Assembly: GCA_039105265.1 (NCBI GenBank)
Contig: JAPFFF010000051.1
Coordinates: 248,001 to 312,000, forward strand
DNA length: 64,000 bases
Source of the DNA: Tritrichomonas musculus
Lineage: Eukaryota; Parabasalia; Tritrichomonadida; Tritrichomonadidae
Direction of reading: 5' to 3'
The notes under the pieces are model-generated. The model made no database searches. It was not told the origin of the DNA and saw only the letters and a program-made list of their open reading frames with translations. This document shows, in pieces, positions 13,701 through 27,046 of this stretch. Position 1 is the stretch's first letter. Each line of letters opens with the position of its first letter. The translations under genes were made by a program, and so were the position numbers.

Positions 13701-16700
13701 AAGTTTCCACCTGCGGCTGAGCTGCGACAGCTGCAGGTGGAAAATCACTATTTACCAATTTAGCCTTCCACCTGCGGCTATCGCTTCTCAGCTGCAGGTG
13801 GAGGTAAAGAAATAAGGAAACCAAGTTTCCACCTGCGGCTGAGCTGCGACAGCTGCAGGTGGAAAATCACTATTTACCAATTTAGCCTTCCACCTGCGGC
13901 TATCGATTCTCAGCTGCAGGTGGAGGTAAAGAAATAAGGAAACCAAGTTTCCACCTGCGGCTGAGCTGCGACAGCTGCAGGTGGAAAATCACTCTTTACC
14001 AATTTAGCCTTCCACCTGCGGCTATCGATTCTCAGCTGCAGGTGGAAGTAAAGAAATAAGGAAACCAAGTTTCCACCTGCGGCTGAGCTGCGACAGCTGC
14101 AGGTGGAAAATCACTATTTACCAATTTAGCCTTCCACCTGCGGCTATCGATTCTCAGCTGCAGGTGGAAGTAAAGAAATAAGGAAACCAAGTTTCCACCT
14201 GCGGCTGAGCTGCGACAGCTGCAGGTGGAAAATCACTCTTTACCAATTTAGCCTTCCACCTGCGGCTATCGCTTCTCAGCTGCAGGTGGAGGTAAAGAAA
14301 TAAGGAAACCAAGTTTCCACCTGCGGCTGAGCTGCGACAGCTGCAGGTGGAAAATCACTATTTACCAATTTAGCCTTCCACCTGCGGCTATCGCTTCTCA
14401 GCTGCAGGTGGAGGTAAAGAAATAAGGAAACCAAGTTTCCACCTGCGGCTGAGCTGCGACAGCTGCAGGTGGAAAATCACTATTTACCAATTTAGCCTTC
14501 CACCTGCGGCTATCGCTTCTCAGCTGCAGGTGGAGGTAAAGAAATAAGGAAACCAAGTTTCCACCTGCGGCTGAGCTGCGACAGCTGCAGGTGGAAAATC
14601 ACTATTTACCAATTTAGCCTTCCACCTGCGGCTATCGCTTCTCAGCTGCAGGTGGAGGTAAAGAAATAAGGAAACCAAGTTTCCACCTGCGGCTATCGCT
14701 TCTCAGCTGCAGGTGGAGGTAAAGAAATAAGGAAACCAAGTTTCCACCTGCGGCTGAGCTGCGACAGCTGCAGGTGGAAAATCACTATTTACCAATTTAG
14801 CCTTCCACCTGCGGCTATCGCTTCTCAGCTGCAGGTGGAGGTAAAGAAATAAGGAAACCAAGTTTCCACCTACGGCTATCGCTTCTCAGCTGCAGGTGGA
14901 GGTAAAGAAATAAGGAAATCAAGTTTCCACCTGCGGCTATCGCTTCTCAGCTGCAGGTGGAAGTAAAGAAATAAGGAAACCAAGTTTCCACCTGCGGCTA
15001 TCGCTTCTCAGCTGCAGGTGGAAGTAAAGAAATAAGGAAACCAAGTTTCCACCTGCGGCTGAGCTGCGACAGCTGCAGGTGGAAAATCACTATTTACCAA
15101 TTTAGCCTTCCACCTGCGGCTATCGCTTCTCAGCTGCAGGTGGAGGTAAAGAAATAAGGAAACCAAGTTTCCACCTACGGCTATCGCTTCTCAGCTGCAG
15201 GTGGAGGTAAAGAAATAAGGAAATCAAGTTCCCACCTGCGGCTATCGCTTCTCAGCTGCAGGTGGAAGTAAAGAAATAAGGAAACCAAGTTTCCACCTGC
15301 GGCTGAGCTGCGACAGCTGCAGGTGGAAAATCACTATTTACCAATTTAGCCTTCCACCTGCGGCTATCGCTTCTCAGCTGCAGGTGGAGGTAAAGAAATA
15401 AGGAAACCAAGTTTCCACCTACGGCTATCGCTTCTCAGCTGCAGGTGGAGGTAAAGAAATAAGGAAACCAAGTTTCCACCTGCGGCTATCGCTTCTCAGC
15501 TGCAGGTGGAAGTAAAGAAATAAGGAAACCAAGTTTCCACCTGCGGCTGAGCTGCGACAGCTGCAGGTGGAAAATCACTATTTACCAATTTAGCCTTCCA
15601 CCTGCGGCTATCGCTTCTCAGCTGCAGGTGGAGGTAAAGAAATAAGGAAACCAAGTTTCCACCTGCGGCTGAGCTGCGACAGCTGCAGGTGGAAAATCAC
15701 TATTTACCAATTTAGCCTTCCACCTGCGGCTATCGCTTCTCAGCTGCAGGTGGAGGTAAAGAAATAAGGAAACCAAGTTTCCACCTGCGGCTATCGCTTC
15801 TCAGCTGCAGGTGGAGGTAAAGAAATAAGGAAACCAAGTTTCCACCTGCGGCTATCGCTTCTCAGCTGCAGGTGGAGGTAAAGAAATAAGGAAACCAAGT
15901 TTCCACCTGCGGCTGAGCTGCGACAGCTGCAGGTGGAAAATCACTATTTACCAATTTAGCCTTCCACCTGCGGCTATCGCTTCTCAGCTGCAGGTGGAGG
16001 TAAAGAAATAAGGAAACCAAGTTTCCACCTGCGGCTGAGCTGCGACAGCTGCAGGTGGAAAATCACTATTTAACAATTTAGCATTCCACCTGCGGCTATC
16101 GCTTCTCAGCTGCAGGTGGAGGTAAAGAAATAAGGAAACCAAGTTTCCACCTGCGGCTGAGCTGCGACAGCTGCAGGTGGAAAATCACTATTTACCAATT
16201 TAGCCTTCCACCTGCGGCTATCGCTTCTCAGCTGCAGGTGGAGGTAAAGAAATAAGGAAACCAAGTTTCCACCTGCGGCTGAGCTGCGACAGCTGCAGGT
16301 GGAAAATCACTATTTACCAATTTAGCCTTCCACCTGCGGCTATCGCTTCTCAGCTGCAGGTGGAAGTAAAGAAATAAGGAAACCAAGTTTCCACCTGCGG
16401 CTATCGCTTCTCAGCTGCAGGTGGAGGTAAAGAAATAAGGAAATCAAGTTCCCACCTGCGGCTATCGCTTCTCAGCTGCAGGTGGAAGTAAAGAAATAAG
16501 GAAACCAAGTTTCCACCTGCGGCTGAGCTGCGACAGCTGCAGGTGGAAAATCACTATTTACCAATTTAGCCTTCCACCTGCGGCTATCGCTTCTCAGCTG
16601 CAGGTGGAGGTAAAGAAATAAGGAAACCAAGTTTCCACCTACGGCTATCGCTTCTCAGCTGCAGGTGGAGGTAAAGAAATAAGGAAACCAAGTTTCCACC

Positions 16701-17558
16701 TGCGGCTATCGCTTCTCAGCTGCAGGTGGAAGTAAAGAAATAAGGAAACCAAGTTTCCACCTGCGGCTGAGCTGCGACAGCTGCAGGTGGAAAATCACTA
16801 TTTACCAATTTAGCCTTCCACCTGCGGCTATCGCTTCTCAGCTGCAGGTGGAGGTAAAGAAATAAGGAAACCAAGTTTCCACCTGCGGCTGAGCTGCGAC
16901 AGCTGCAGGTGGAAAATCACTATTTACCAATTTAGCCTTCCACCTGCGGCTATCGCTTCTCAGCTGCAGGTGGAGGTAAAGAAATAAGGAAACCAAGTTT
17001 CCACCTGCGGCTATCGCTTCTCAGCTGCAGGTGGAGGTAAAGAAATAAGGAAACCAAGTTTCCACCTGCGGCTATCGCTTCTCAGCTGCAGGTGGAGGTA
17101 AAGAAATAAGGAAACCAAGTTTCCACCTGCGGCTGAGCTGCGACAGCTGCAGGTGGAAAATCACTATTTACCAATTTAGCCTTCCACCTGCGGCTATCGC
17201 TTCTCAGCTGCAGGTGGAGGTAAAGAAATAAGGAAACCAAGTTTCCACCTGCGGCTGAGCTGCGACAGCTGCAGGTGGAAAATCACTATTTACCAATTTA
17301 GCCTTCCACCTGCGGCTATCGCTTCTCAGCTGCAGGTGGAGGTAAAGAAATAAGGAAACCAAGTTTCCACCTGCGGCTGAGCTGCGACAGCTGCAGGTGG
17401 AAAATCACTATTTACCAATTTAGCCTTCCACCTGCGGCTATCTCTTCTCAGCTGCAGGTGGAAGTAAAGAAATAAGGAAACCAAGTTTCCACCTGCGGCT
17501 GAGCTGCGACAGCTGCAGGTGGAAAATCAATCTTTACCAATTTAGCCTTCCACCTGCG
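10771..17558. repeat. Higher-order repeat copy carrying a 17-bp internal duplication
   Basis: Marks GCTATCTATT (10771) and GTGGTGG (11341) recur 6788 bp downstream. That is 111 units plus 17 bp; the extra 17 bp comes from a small duplication in one unit near 12338-12354. This one-off irregularity identifies this copy uniquely in the window. Confidence 0.8.
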
Positions 17559-20500
17559 GCTATCTATTCTCAGCTGCAGGTGGAGGTAAAGAAATAAGGA
17601 AACCAAGTTTCCACCTGCGGCTGAGCTGCGACAGCTGCAGGTGGAAAATCACTATTTACCAATTTAGCATTCCACCTGCGGCTATCGCTTCTCAGCTGCA
17701 GGTGGAGGTAAAGAAATAAGGAAACCAAGTTTCCACCTGCGGCTGAGCTGCGACAGCTGCAGGTGGAAAATCACTATTTACCAATTTAGCCTTCCACCTG
17801 CGGCTATCGATTCTCAGCTGCAGGTGGAAGTAAAGAAATAAGGAAACCAAGTTTCCACCTGCGGCTGAGCTGCGACAGCTGCAGGTGGAAAATCACTCTT
17901 TACCAATTTAGCCTTCCACCTGCGGCTATCGCTTCTCAGCTGCAGGTGGAGGTAAAGAAATAAGGAAACCAAGTTTCCACCTGCGGCTATCGCTTCTCAG
18001 CTGCAGGTGGAAGTAAAGAAATAAGGAAACCAAGTTTCCACCTACGGCTATCGCTTCTCAACTGCAGGTGGAGGTAAAGAAATAAGGAAATCAAGTTTCC
18101 ACCTACGGCTATCGCTTCTCAGCTGCAGGTGGTGGTAAAGAAATAAGGAAACCAAGTTTCCACCTGCGGCTATCGCTTCTCAGCTGCAGGTGGAAGTAAA
18201 GAAATAAGGAAACCAAGTTTCCACCTGCGGCTATCGCTTCTCAGCTGCAGGTGGAGGTAAAGAAATAAGGAAACCAAGTTTCCACCTGCGGCTATCGCTT
18301 CTCAGCTGCAGGTGGAGGTAAAGAAATAAGGAAACCAAGTTTCCACCTGCGGCTGAGCTGCGACAGCTGCAGGTGGAAAATCACTATTTACCAATTTAGC
18401 CTTCCACCTGCGGCTATCGCTTCTCAGCTGCAGGTGGAGGTAAAGAAATAAGGAAACCAAGTTTCCACCTGCGGCTATCGCTTCTCAGCTGCAGGTGGAG
18501 GTAAAGAAATAAGGAAACCAAGTTTCCACCTGCGGCTGAGCTGCGACAGCTGCAGGTGGAAAATCACTATTTACCAATTTAGCCTTCCACCTGCGGCTAT
18601 CGCTTCTCAGCTGCAGGTGGAGGTAAAGAAATAAGGAAACCAAGTTTCCACCTGCGGCTGAGCTGCGACAGCTGCAGGTGGAAAATCACTCTTTACCAAT
18701 TTAGCCTTCCACCTGCGGCTATCGCTTCTCAGCTGCAGGTGGAAGTAAAGAAATAAGGAAACCAAGTTTCCACCTGCGGCTGAGCTGCGACAGCTGCAGG
18801 TGGAAAATCACTATTTACCAATTTAGCCTTCCACCTGCGGCTATCTCTTCTCAGCTGCAGGTGGAGGTAAAGAAATAAGGAAACCAAGTTTCCACCTGCG
18901 GCTGAGCTGCGACAGCTGCAGGTGGAAAATCACTATTTACCAATTTAGCCTTCCACCTGCGGCTATCGCTTCTCAGCTGCAGGTGGAGGTAAAGAAATAA
19001 GGAAACCAAGTTTCCACCTGCGGCTGAGCTGCGACAGCTGCAGGTGGAAAATCACTATTTACCAATTTAGCCTTCCACCTGCGGCTATCGCTTCTCAGCT
19101 GCAGGTGGAGGTAAAGAAATAAGGAAACCAAGTTTCCACCTGCGGCTGAGCTGCGACAGCTGCAGGTGGAAAATCACTATTTACCAATTTAGCCTTCCAC
19201 CTGCGGCTATCGCTTCTCAGCTGCAGGTGGAGGTAAAGAAATAAGGAAACCAAGTTTCCACCTGCGGCTGAGCTGCGACAGCTGCAGGTGGAAAATCACT
19301 ATTTACCAATTTAGCCTTCCACCTGCGGCTATCGCTTCTCAGCTGCAGGTGGAGGTAAAGAAATAAGGAAACCAAGTTTCCACCTGCGGCTGAGCTGCGA
19401 CAGCTGCAGGTGGAAAATCACTATTTACCAATTTAGCCTTCCACCTGCGGCTATCGCTTCTCAGCTGCAGGTGGAGGTAAAGAAATAAGGAAACCAAGTT
19501 TCCACCTACGGCTATCGCTTCTCAGCTGCAGGTGGAGGTAAAGAAATAAGGAAACCAAGTTCCCACCTGCGGCTATCGCTTCTCAGCTGCAGGTGGAGGT
19601 AAAGAAATAAGGAAACCAAGTTTCCACCTGCGGCTGAGCTGCGACAGCTGCAGGTGGAAAATCACTATTTACCAATTTAGCCTTCCACCTGCGGCTATCG
19701 CTTCTCAGCTGCAGGTGGAGGTAAAGAAATAAGGAAACCAAGTTTCCACCTGCGGCTATCGCTTCTCAGCTGCAGGTGGAGGTAAAGAAATAAGGAAACC
19801 AAGTTTCCACCTGCGGCTGAGCTGCGACAGCTGCAGGTGGAAAATCACTATTTACCAATTTAGCCTTCCACCTGCGGCTATCGCTTCTCAGCTGCAGGTG
19901 GAGGTAAAGAAATAAGGAAACCAAGTTTCCACCTGCGGCTATCGCTTCTCAGCTGCAGGTGGAGGTAAAGAAATAAGGAAACCAAGTTTCCACCTGCGGC
20001 TGAGCTGCGACAGCTGCAGGTGGAAAATCACTATTTACCAATTTAGCCTTCCACCTGCGGCTATCGATTCTCAGCTGCAGGTGGAAGTAAAGAAATAAGG
20101 AAACCAAGTTTCCACCTGCGGCTGAGCTGCGACAGCTGCAGGTGGAAAATCACTCTTTACCAATTTAGCCTTCCACCTGCGGCTATCGCTTCTCAGCTGC
20201 AGGTGGAAGTAAAGAAATAAGGAAACCAAGTTTCCACCTGCGGCTGAGCTGCGACAGCTGCAGGTGGAAAATCAATCTTTACCAATTTAGCCTTCCACCT
20301 GCGGCTATCGATTCTCAGCTGCAGGTGGAGGTAAAGAAATAAGGAAACCAAGTTTCCACCTGCGGCTGAGCTGCGACAGCTGCAGGTGGAAAATCACTAT
20401 TTACCAATTTAGCCTTCCACCTGCGGCTATCGCTTCTCAGCTGCAGGTGGAGGTAAAGAAATAAGGAAACCAAGTTTCCACCTGCGGCTGAGCTGCGACA

Positions 20501-23231
20501 GCTGCAGGTGGAAAATCACTATTTACCAATTTAGCCTTCCACCTGCGGCTATCGCTTCTCAGCTGCAGGTGGAGGTAAAGAAATAAGGAAACCAAGTTTC
20601 CACCTGCGGCTGAGCTGCGACAGCTGCAGGTGGAAAATCACTATTTACCAATTTAGCCTTCCACCTGCGGCTATCGATTCTCAGCTGCAGGTGGAGGTAA
20701 AGAAATAAGGAAACCAAGTTTCCACCTGCGGCTGAGCTGCGACAGCTGCAGGTGGAAAATCACTCTTTACCAATTTAGCCTTCCACCTGCGGCTATCGAT
20801 TCTCAGCTGCAGGTGGAAGTAAAGAAATAAGGAAACCAAGTTTCCACCTGCGGCTGAGCTGCGACAGCTGCAGGTGGAAAATCACTATTTACCAATTTAG
20901 CCTTCCACCTGCGGCTATCGATTCTCAGCTGCAGGTGGAAGTAAAGAAATAAGGAAACCAAGTTTCCACCTGCGGCTGAGCTGCGACAGCTGCAGGTGGA
21001 AAATCACTCTTTACCAATTTAGCCTTCCACCTGCGGCTATCGCTTCTCAGCTGCAGGTGGAGGTAAAGAAATAAGGAAACCAAGTTTCCACCTGCGGCTG
21101 AGCTGCGACAGCTGCAGGTGGAAAATCACTATTTACCAATTTAGCCTTCCACCTGCGGCTATCGCTTCTCAGCTGCAGGTGGAGGTAAAGAAATAAGGAA
21201 ACCAAGTTTCCACCTGCGGCTGAGCTGCGACAGCTGCAGGTGGAAAATCACTATTTACCAATTTAGCCTTCCACCTGCGGCTATCGCTTCTCAGCTGCAG
21301 GTGGAGGTAAAGAAATAAGGAAACCAAGTTTCCACCTGCGGCTGAGCTGCGACAGCTGCAGGTGGAAAATCACTATTTACCAATTTAGCCTTCCACCTGC
21401 GGCTATCGCTTCTCAGCTGCAGGTGGAGGTAAAGAAATAAGGAAACCAAGTTTCCACCTGCGGCTATCGCTTCTCAGCTGCAGGTGGAGGTAAAGAAATA
21501 AGGAAACCAAGTTTCCACCTGCGGCTGAGCTGCGACAGCTGCAGGTGGAAAATCACTATTTACCAATTTAGCCTTCCACCTGCGGCTATCGCTTCTCAGC
21601 TGCAGGTGGAGGTAAAGAAATAAGGAAACCAAGTTTCCACCTACGGCTATCGCTTCTCAGCTGCAGGTGGAGGTAAAGAAATAAGGAAATCAAGTTTCCA
21701 CCTGCGGCTATCGCTTCTCAGCTGCAGGTGGAAGTAAAGAAATAAGGAAACCAAGTTTCCACCTGCGGCTATCGCTTCTCAGCTGCAGGTGGAAGTAAAG
21801 AAATAAGGAAACCAAGTTTCCACCTGCGGCTGAGCTGCGACAGCTGCAGGTGGAAAATCACTATTTACCAATTTAGCCTTCCACCTGCGGCTATCGCTTC
21901 TCAGCTGCAGGTGGAGGTAAAGAAATAAGGAAACCAAGTTTCCACCTACGGCTATCGCTTCTCAGCTGCAGGTGGAGGTAAAGAAATAAGGAAATCAAGT
22001 TCCCACCTGCGGCTATCGCTTCTCAGCTGCAGGTGGAAGTAAAGAAATAAGGAAACCAAGTTTCCACCTGCGGCTGAGCTGCGACAGCTGCAGGTGGAAA
22101 ATCACTATTTACCAATTTAGCCTTCCACCTGCGGCTATCGCTTCTCAGCTGCAGGTGGAGGTAAAGAAATAAGGAAACCAAGTTTCCACCTACGGCTATC
22201 GCTTCTCAGCTGCAGGTGGAGGTAAAGAAATAAGGAAACCAAGTTTCCACCTGCGGCTATCGCTTCTCAGCTGCAGGTGGAAGTAAAGAAATAAGGAAAC
22301 CAAGTTTCCACCTGCGGCTGAGCTGCGACAGCTGCAGGTGGAAAATCACTATTTACCAATTTAGCCTTCCACCTGCGGCTATCGCTTCTCAGCTGCAGGT
22401 GGAGGTAAAGAAATAAGGAAACCAAGTTTCCACCTGCGGCTGAGCTGCGACAGCTGCAGGTGGAAAATCACTATTTACCAATTTAGCCTTCCACCTGCGG
22501 CTATCGCTTCTCAGCTGCAGGTGGAGGTAAAGAAATAAGGAAACCAAGTTTCCACCTGCGGCTATCGCTTCTCAGCTGCAGGTGGAGGTAAAGAAATAAG
22601 GAAACCAAGTTTCCACCTGCGGCTATCGCTTCTCAGCTGCAGGTGGAGGTAAAGAAATAAGGAAACCAAGTTTCCACCTGCGGCTGAGCTGCGACAGCTG
22701 CAGGTGGAAAATCACTATTTACCAATTTAGCCTTCCACCTGCGGCTATCGCTTCTCAGCTGCAGGTGGAGGTAAAGAAATAAGGAAACCAAGTTTCCACC
22801 TGCGGCTGAGCTGCGACAGCTGCAGGTGGAAAATCACTATTTAACAATTTAGCATTCCACCTGCGGCTATCGCTTCTCAGCTGCAGGTGGAGGTAAAGAA
22901 ATAAGGAAACCAAGTTTCCACCTGCGGCTGAGCTGCGACAGCTGCAGGTGGAAAATCACTATTTACCAATTTAGCCTTCCACCTGCGGCTATCGCTTCTC
23001 AGCTGCAGGTGGAGGTAAAGAAATAAGGAAACCAAGTTTCCACCTGCGGCTGAGCTGCGACAGCTGCAGGTGGAAAATCACTATTTACCAATTTAGCCTT
23101 CCACCTGCGGCTATCTCTTCTCAGCTGCAGGTGGAAGTAAAGAAATAAGGAAACCAAGTTTCCACCTGCGGCTGAGCTGCGACAGCTGCAGGTGGAAAAT
23201 CAATCTTTACCAATTTAGCCTTCCACCTGCG
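17559..23231. repeat. Higher-order repeat copy, exactly 93 units
   Basis: The same marks recur 5673 bp further on (17559 to 23232, 18129 to 23802, 18042 to 23715), and 5673 is exactly 93 x 61. Later blocks from about 23.7 kb to 33.4 kb reuse the same variants, but in a more shuffled order. Confidence 0.8.
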
Positions 23232-26200
23232 GCTATCTATTCTCAGCTGCAGGTGGAGGTAAAGAAATAAGGAAACCAAGTTTCCACCTGCGGCTGAGCT
23301 GCGACAGCTGCAGGTGGAAAATCACTATTTACCAATTTAGCATTCCACCTGCGGCTATCGCTTCTCAGCTGCAGGTGGAGGTAAAGAAATAAGGAAACCA
23401 AGTTTCCACCTGCGGCTGAGCTGCGACAGCTGCAGGTGGAAAATCACTATTTACCAATTTAGCCTTCCACCTGCGGCTATCGATTCTCAGCTGCAGGTGG
23501 AAGTAAAGAAATAAGGAAACCAAGTTTCCACCTGCGGCTGAGCTGCGACAGCTGCAGGTGGAAAATCACTCTTTACCAATTTAGCCTTCCACCTGCGGCT
23601 ATCGCTTCTCAGCTGCAGGTGGAGGTAAAGAAATAAGGAAACCAAGTTTCCACCTGCGGCTATCGCTTCTCAGCTGCAGGTGGAAGTAAAGAAATAAGGA
23701 AACCAAGTTTCCACCTACGGCTATCGCTTCTCAACTGCAGGTGGAGGTAAAGAAATAAGGAAATCAAGTTTCCACCTACGGCTATCGCTTCTCAGCTGCA
23801 GGTGGTGGTAAAGAAATAAGGAAACCAAGTTTCCACCTGCGGCTATCGCTTCTCAGCTGCAGGTGGAAGTAAAGAAATAAGGAAACCAAGTTTCCACCTG
23901 CGGCTATCGCTTCTCAGCTGCAGGTGGAGGTAAAGAAATAAGGAAACCAAGTTTCCACCTGCGGCTATCGCTTCTCAGCTGCAGGTGGAGGTAAAGAAAT
24001 AAGGAAACCAAGTTTCCACCTGCGGCTGAGCTGCGACAGCTGCAGGTGGAAAATCACTATTTACCAATTTAGCCTTCCACCTGCGGCTATCGCTTCTCAG
24101 CTGCAGGTGGAGGTAAAGAAATAAGGAAACCAAGTTTCCACCTGCGGCTATCGCTTCTCAGCTGCAGGTGGAGGTAAAGAAATAAGGAAACCAAGTTTCC
24201 ACCTGCGGCTGAGCTGCGACAGCTGCAGGTGGAAAATCACTATTTACCAATTTAGCCTTCCACCTGCGGCTATCGCTTCTCAGCTGCAGGTGGAGGTAAA
24301 GAAATAAGGAAACCAAGTTTCCACCTGCGGCTGAGCTGCGACAGCTGCAGGTGGAGGTAAAGAAATAAGGAAACCAAGTTTCCACCTGCGGCTGAGCTGC
24401 GACAGCTGCAGGTGGAAAATCACTATTTACCAATTTAGCCTTCCACCTGCGGCTATCGCTTCTCAGCTGCAGGTGGAGGTAAAGAAATAAGGAAACCAAG
24501 TTTCCACCTGCGGCTGAGCTGCGACAGCTGCAGGTGGAAAATCACTATTTACCAATTTAGCCTTCCACCTGCGGCTATCGCTTCTCAGCTGCAGGTGGAG
24601 GTAAAGAAATAAGGAAACCAAGTTTCCACCTGCGGCTATCGCTTCTCAGCTGCAGGTGGAGGTAAAGAAATAAGGAAACCAAGTTTCCACCTGCGGCTGA
24701 GCTGCGACAGCTGCAGGTGGAAAATCACTATTTACCAATTTAGCCTTCCACCTGCGGCTATCTCTTCTCAGCTGCAGGTGGAGGTAAAGAAATAAGGAAA
24801 CCAAGTTTCCACCTGCGGCTGAGCTGCGACAGCTGCAGGTGGAAAATCACTATTTACCAATTTAGCCTTCCACCTGCGGCTATCGCTTCTCAGCTGCAGG
24901 TGGAGGTAAAGAAATAAGGAAACCAAGTTTCCACCTGCGGCTGAGCTGCGACAGCTGCAGGTGGAAAATCACTATTTACCAATTTAGCCTTCCACCTGCG
25001 GCTATCGCTTCTCAGCTGCAGGTGGAGGTAAAGAAATAAGGAAACCAAGTTTCCACCTGCGGCTATCGCTTCTCAGCTGCAGGTGGAAGTAAAGAAATAA
25101 GGAAACCAAGTTTCCACCTACGGCTATCGCTTCTCAACTGCAGGTGGAGGTAAAGAAATAAGGAAATCAAGTTTCCACCTACGGCTATCGCTTCTCAGCT
25201 GCAGGTGGAGGTAAAGAAATAAGGAAACCAAGTTTCCACCTGCGGCTATCGCTTCTCAGCTGCAGGTGGAAGTAAAGAAATAAGGAAACCAAGTTTCCAC
25301 CTGCGGCTATCGCTTCTCAGCTGCAGGTGGAGGTAAAGAAATAAGGAAACCAAGTTTCCACCTGCAGCTATCGCTTCTCAGCTGCAGGTGGAAGTAAAGA
25401 AATAAGGAAACCAAGTTTCCACCTGCGGCTGAGCTGCGACAGCTGCAGGTGGAAAATCACTATTTACCAATTTAGCCTTCCACCTGCGGCTATCGCTTCT
25501 CAGCTGCAGGTGGAGGTAAAGAAATAAGGAAACCAAGTTTCCACCTGCGGCTATCGCTTCTCAGCTGCAGGTGGAGGTAAAGAAATAAGGAAACCAAGTT
25601 TCCACCTGCGGCTGAGCTGCGACAGCTGCAGGTGGAAAATCACTATTTACCAATTTAGCCTTCCACCTGCGGCTATCGCTTCTCAGCTGCAGGTGGAGGT
25701 AAAGAAATAAGGAAACCAAGTTTCCACCTGCGGCTATCGCTTCTCAGCTGCAGGTGGAGGTAAAGAAATAAGGAAACCAAGTTTCCACCTACGGCTATCG
25801 CTTCTCAACTGCAGGTGGAGGTAAAGAAATAAGGAAATCAAGTTTCCACCTGCGGCTATCGCTTCTCAGCTGCAGGTGGAAGTAAAGAAATAAGGAAACC
25901 AAGTTTCCACCTGCGGCTATCGCTTCTCAGCTGCAGGTGGAAGTAAAGAAATAAGGAAACCAAGTTTCCACCTACGGCTATCGCTTCTCAACTGCAGGTG
26001 GAGGTAAAGAAATAAGGAAATCAAGTTTCCACCTACGGCTATCGCTTCTCAGCTGCAGGTGGAGGTAAAGAAATAAGGAAACCAAGTTTCCACCTGCGGC
26101 TATCGCTTCTCAGCTGCAGGTGGAAGTAAAGAAATAAGGAAACCAAGTTTCCACCTGCGGCTATCGCTTCTCAGCTGCAGGTGGAGGTAAAGAAATAAGG

Positions 26201-27001
26201 AAATCAAGTTTCCACCTACGGCTGAGCTGCGACAGCTGCAGGTGGAAAATCACTATTTACCAATTTAGCCTTCCACCTGCAGCTATCGCTTCTCAGCTGC
26301 AGGTGGAGGTAAAGAAATAAGGAAACCAAGTTTCCACCTGCGGCTGAGCTGCGACAGCTGCAGGTGGAAAATCACTATTTACCAATTTAGCCTTCCACCT
26401 GCGGCTATCGCTTCTCAGCTGCAGGTGGAGGTAAAGAAATAAGGAAACCAAGTTTCCACCTGCGGCTATCGCTTCTCAGCTGCAGGTGGAGGTAAAGAAA
26501 TAAGGAAACCAAGTTTCCACCTGCGGCTGAGCTGCGACAGCTGCAGGTGGAAAATCACTATTTACCAATTTAGCCTTCCACCTGCGGCTATCGCTTCTCA
26601 GCTGCAGGTGGAGGTAAAGAAATAAGGAAACCAAGTTTCCACCTGCGGCTATCGCTTCTCAGCTGCAGGTGGAGGTAAAGAAATAAGGAAATCAAGTTTC
26701 CACCTACGGCTATCGCTTCTCAGCTGCAGGTGGAGGTAAAGAAATAAGGAAACCAAGTTTCCACCTGCGGCTATCGCTTCTCAGCTGCAGGTGGAAGTAA
26801 AGAAATAAGGAAACCAAGTTTCCACCTGCGGCTATCGCTTCTCAGCTGCAGGTGGAAGTAAAGAAATAAGGAAACCAAGTTTCCACCTGCGGCTGAGCTG
26901 CGACAGCTGCAGGTGGAAAATCACTCTTTACCAATTTAGCCTTCCACCTGCGGCTATCGCTTCTCAGCTGCAGGTGGAAGTAAAGAAATAAGGAAACCAA
27001 G

Positions 27002-27046
27002 TTTCCACCTGCAGCTGTCGCAGCTCAGCTGCAGGAGGAAGTAAAG
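27002..27046. repeat. Satellite unit with inverted L2 loop
   Basis: In this unit the centre between the two arms reads AGCTGTCGCAGCTCAGC, the reverse complement of the usual L2 centre GCTGAGCTGCGACAGCT. The heads on both sides keep the normal orientation. The centre has therefore flipped between the inverted arms, as expected from recombination or template switching through a hairpin or cruciform. It is the only such unit I found in the array. Confidence 0.85.

Noticed and set aside
24158-24499. 113-codon minus-strand open frame and similar frames at 5073-5267 and 12185-12482
   Set aside because: They read straight through satellite units (LHLQLRSDSRRW repeats) and arise where grammar breaches or variants remove a stop.
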